DNA of 64,000 nucleotides from Umbelopsis ramanniana AG (taxonomy: Eukaryota > Mucoromycota > Umbelopsidomycetes > Umbelopsidales > Umbelopsidaceae), in NCBI RefSeq assembly GCF_025399195.1, contig NW_026252114.1, positions 186,001 to 250,000 of the forward strand, written 5' to 3'. The number at the start of each line of letters is the position of its first letter. Within the stretch, counting starts at the first letter, position 1. The translations under genes and the position numbers were made by a program. Positions 60,990 through 64,000 of the stretch are shown piece after piece. The notes under the pieces were generated by a model that did no database searches, was not told the origin of the DNA, and saw nothing but the letters and a program-made list of their open reading frames with translations.

Positions 60990-63102
60990 TCATCGAACCA
61001 CTTTATCGGAGGATATGTCAAGCTTGGTGATTTTGCCTACGCACTTCATGCCGCTGTCGATGAATAGCACCTGCGCTCCTAGGCGTAAATACTCTGGTTT
61101 GTGGAAGAATCGAAACGCAACCGAGCCTTGTTGCCCAGTGATGATACGGAGATCATTCTTCGCTGACGATTCGACCGGACTAGACATAGATCTGGACATG
61201 GTGGTAGCGTGGGATAACGTTGGTGTTGAGGGGTCAGAGGCGGTGTTTTCATTGTGAATGACTTGTACAACGCGTGCATATTGCCGAATCGATCCACAGT
61301 GAATCATGCCAGATGCTCCTACGCGTAGTCCACTAGGATGGTATAGTACAATGATATCAGCTACAAATTCTGTATAACTCTCTGCTACGGGCGCTTCCAA
61401 TAAAACCATGCTTTTTGCTATTCGCCAGTCTGGATCGACTAGCTCGAGAGCTAACGTAGCTGCTTGTCCACAATGCAAATACCTAGTTGGCATCCTATGT
61501 CGATGAATTGAGGTCACAGCGGCTCGTGTAAACTTGCCATCGATATCTGGGCCAAGATGAAACGTCCGCTGTTCAAGAGAGCTGTTAACGTTGATCCGAC
61601 CGGAACAGAGGACACCGCCTACGACATTGCCCACATCTGTAAGAAACAAAAACGGTTATCATCACATATCCGAGCTTACGCATTTTTAATACACTTTTCA
61701 AGAAATTACCTGGGACAGAATAAACCTCTTCAATTTGGAACTCAACGGGCTCTTCCAGTAACTGATCATAGTTCTTGACAGGCTTAGGAAGGAGATTGAA
61801 AAATTGCTCCAGCAAATGCATGTTTGCTCCCGTTACACTGGACACCAGAAAGATAGGAATTTGAGGTCCTCTTTGCGCGAAATGAGATACACTGACTATC
61901 AAATCGTCCTCGTTTTTAACAATGAGTGGGACTTTACAGTTGCCTGGAGCCTTGAGTAAAGCGATTAAAGAGCCCAACGATAACCGGAGTTGCTCTGGTG
62001 TAGCGACATCAATCTTGGTCAAAACCACAAACACAGGAACGCCTAGCATTACGGCAATAGCAAGATGCTCCCTTGTCATGTCACTTAGCCCGCCTGCGTT
62101 AGCCGCAACGATCAAGCAGGCGTAGTCGGGAGCATGCCCAGTCATTCCGGCAATAGTGGTTTTGAGATATTTGGGATATCCGCAAGTATCCAGGAACGTA
62201 ACTATCTTGCTGCTGCTTTCGCATATTTGTTCCCAAGTAGAGATATTGGTGGTTGAAAAATTAATCAATTTTCCGGCGGAATCATAACCAACGATTTCAT
62301 GAGATATTGAAGACGTACGGCCGGATTCGATTTCATGACGATGTCGCAATAGATTTAATCGTGCTCGTCCGCGACCATTATCCTTAAGTCCATACGATAG
62401 ATAGCCAAGCAAAGTCGATTTTCCAGCATCATGAGCTCCCACAAGAACAACTCTGATTTCCATGCAGGACTGCGGGTCGCTTTTCGTTCGCTTCCGTATT
62501 AATACTTCGATCACTTGTCTGCTCTCCTGATCTTCGATGTCGATTTTTACACTCCGTATGATGGAAACATCGGCATCCAGCCTTGAAGCCATGTCATTTA
62601 CCGTCTGCATTGACAACTCTAACTCGTGATCCGAAAGACCTTGAAAGTCAAGGCGATTTAGCAAATGATACCCCCCACGTGCTTCAAGTCGTGCAGCTAC
62701 TTGCCGACTAATGATCCATCATCACCCACTCCAATTTCGTAGATTGCCTCACCACCACCTTCGGCCAATCTGTAATTTTTTGGTGAGCTTCTTTGCAAGA
62801 ATATAGCGAGGGTAATCAACGGTCAATCCATATACCTCCACTTGAGCTGAGTCACTAAATGTTCCAGTCGCTCTTTTGTTGGATTTACTAGCTTAAGCTA
62901 AGAGGGACAACATACAAAACAATTAGGTTAACCTTCAAATATTCAATTGAAAATCATACAGCTACTTTTGGATAGCAGGACATAGAATCACCTTATACTC
63001 GATGTTACCCTCATTGTCTATTTCTGGCGGTAATGAGCGGGCTTTTGTTACTGCCAACCAAGGCGATCCCGTCTTTACATGATTAAATTGCCCAGCTTGC
63101 AT
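60990..63102 (-). CDS. GTPBP1/GTPBP2-like translational GTPase
   Basis: Exons 63102-62992, 62897-62836, 62769-62705, 62639-61710 and 61636-60990 give 604 aa. Joining them produces EAIYEIGVGDDGSLVGLSDHEL, matching the IYVIGQGSDG region of GTPBP1, so the open frame running into intron 3 is not coding. Motifs: P-loop GAHDAGKST (147-155), GRGRARLNLLRHRHEIESGRTSS (switch I region), DTCG (230-233), TKID (287-290), and EF-Tu domain 2/3-like segments PVEFQIEEVYSVPDVG, IHRHRMPT and VHCGSIRQYA. The position after DTCG is Tyr234 where GTPBP1, GTPBP2 and EF-Tu have the catalytic His. Intron 3 begins GCAAGT (62704), a GC donor. Human homologs act in ribosome surveillance and mRNA turnover. Head to head with GNL1. 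Confidence 0.9.
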
Positions 63103-63300
63103 GGGAGAAATTGTAATTGAATCGGCAGAGGATATTAGGTAGAAGGCAAGGTAAATTACCGAGCTTTAATATAATATATAGTTAAGAAAAGCTTCGACTT
63201 TGTGGGTTGGCAGTCAGAGGGATTTTTAAAAGCAGCGCGAGGTTCCCTGACTCACGTCTGACAGTCACTTGGCTCTGCCACCCACACACAAACGTTGGCA
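63103..63300. promoter_or_regulatory. Short bidirectional promoter between two GTPase genes
   Basis: 198 bp separate the ATG of the GTPBP1-like gene (-) from that of the GNL1-like gene (+). TATATA-like sequence lies near 63170-63181; the GNL1 side is GC-richer. The interval must contain both promoters unless they lie inside the flanking transcripts. Confidence 0.55.
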
Positions 63301-64000
63301 ATGAGCTCCCATAGAAAAAAACCATTCAGCGCAAAGCAAAAAAAGAAGCAATTGCAAGAGCGTAAGCAGCGAAAGGCTGCCTCTGGTAAGGATTAGCTAT
63401 CTATGTATAGTCAAGAATTGCTCTCATTCTGATCCACCGATTGTGTTAGGCAGCGAAACTCGGATCTATCGACCTACTGTGGTGGATCCTTCGCAGAATT
63501 TTGTTCCAAGACAAAGACTAGATCGAGAAAGCGACCCTGCAGTTGCCGGAAAACCCATGAAGCAATTCGTACCAGCTCAAACAAGTGCTGGAACATCCAG
63601 GTAAGAGCCTTTCTGGCAAATCAACTATTACGTTATGCAACTGTAGCGCCTGTTGTCGACTGATAAAATATTCAATTACATCAGGCTGAGATCCGTTTTC
63701 GAGAAACTATCGACAGAAGTCGTTGAGCGTGCACGCCTTGCTAGTATGAAACCACTTCAGCGCTTACCTCAAACCGCTCTTGAAGTAGGCATCACATCAG
63801 ACGACAAACTGATTGATTTTCCGAAGCGCCCAAAATGGAATTATGGCATGACGAAAGAGCAGCTGGAGCAAAACGAGAAAGACGAATTTGAAAAGTGGCT
63901 TAACGACATTTATGAGCGATATGGAGATCACGTACAGGAGACAAGCGATGGAGAGCAAGAAGAGCTGAGTTGGTTTGAGCACAACTTAGAAGTCTGGCGA
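63301..64000 (+). CDS. GNL1-like circularly permuted GTPase, N-terminal part (partial at right edge)
   Basis: Exons 63301-63385, 63450-63600 and 63685 to beyond the window. The start MSSHRKKPFSAKQKKKQLQE matches the MPRKKPFSVKQKKKQLQ start of GNL1/HSR1. KLIDFPKRPKWNYGMTKEQL and LSWFEHNLEVWR match human GNL1 DFPRRPPWSYEMSKEQL and LSYFEHNLETWR. The YlqF/MMR1-type GTPase domain (order G4-G1-G3) would follow off the right edge. Members of this family act in nucleolar ribosome assembly; that role is inferred for this gene. Confidence 0.9.

Noticed and set aside
62640-62664. Apparent N-terminus of the GTPBP1-like ORF (LNRLDFQG)
   Set aside because: The frame starts from a non-ATG codon and lies inside intron 3; joining upstream exons gives the family sequence instead.

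Overview
The window is nuclear DNA from a fungus. It carries 23 protein genes, 21 of them complete, most split by short (about 50-100 nt) GT-AG introns, plus one tRNA gene. Gene content (SET1, Psd2-type decarboxylase, Sec10, Unc104 kinesin, vacuolar aspartic protease, IAH1 esterase, peroxisomal urate oxidase), high intron density (15 introns in Sec10) and AT-rich spacers fit an early-diverging fungus, most likely Mucoromycota. The phylum is an inference. The standard genetic code is used. Layout, left to right: eIF5B N-terminus (-, runs off the left edge); fumarate reductase-cytochrome b5 fusion (-); kinesin-3 with FHA and PH domains (-); zinc alcohol dehydrogenase (-); ribosomal protein uL1/L10a (-); IAH1-like esterase (+); extended SDR (-); PEP4-like aspartic protease (+); ribosomal protein eL6 (-); CK2 beta (-); FYRN/FYRC nuclear protein (+); an acidic orphan ORF (-); tRNA-Val(UAC) (+) inside a gene-poor 3.1 kb; SET1 (-); NCLX-like Ca2+/cation exchanger (-); C2-C2-EF-hand phosphatidylserine decarboxylase (+); homeobox protein (-); a 2.1 kb spacer; mitochondrial rhomboid (+); ARF1 (+); a 1.9 kb spacer; Sec10 (+); thaumatin-like secreted protein (+); urate oxidase (+); MFSD1-like transporter (+); GTPBP1-like GTPase (-); GNL1-like GTPase (+, runs off the right edge). 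Genes are independent units, not operons. Several head-to-head pairs could share promoters, the tightest being the two GTPases at the right end (198 bp between ATGs). Functional themes are translation (eIF5B, uL1, eL6, GTPBP1, GNL1), membrane traffic (kinesin-3, ARF1, Sec10, Psd2), chromatin and transcription (SET1, FYR protein, homeobox), and purine/nitrogen use (urate oxidase with a GATA-rich promoter). I found no mobile element, CRISPR array, biosynthetic cluster or convincing new multi-gene system. The items most worth a second look are the GTPBP1-like GTPase with Tyr where the catalytic His is expected, two GC-AG introns, very small coding exons, a shared E-box at two ribosomal protein genes, and the nitrogen-type urate oxidase promoter. 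Exon boundaries were placed by hand from splice motifs, reading frame and family resemblance; each summed CDS length was checked to be a multiple of three where the gene is complete.
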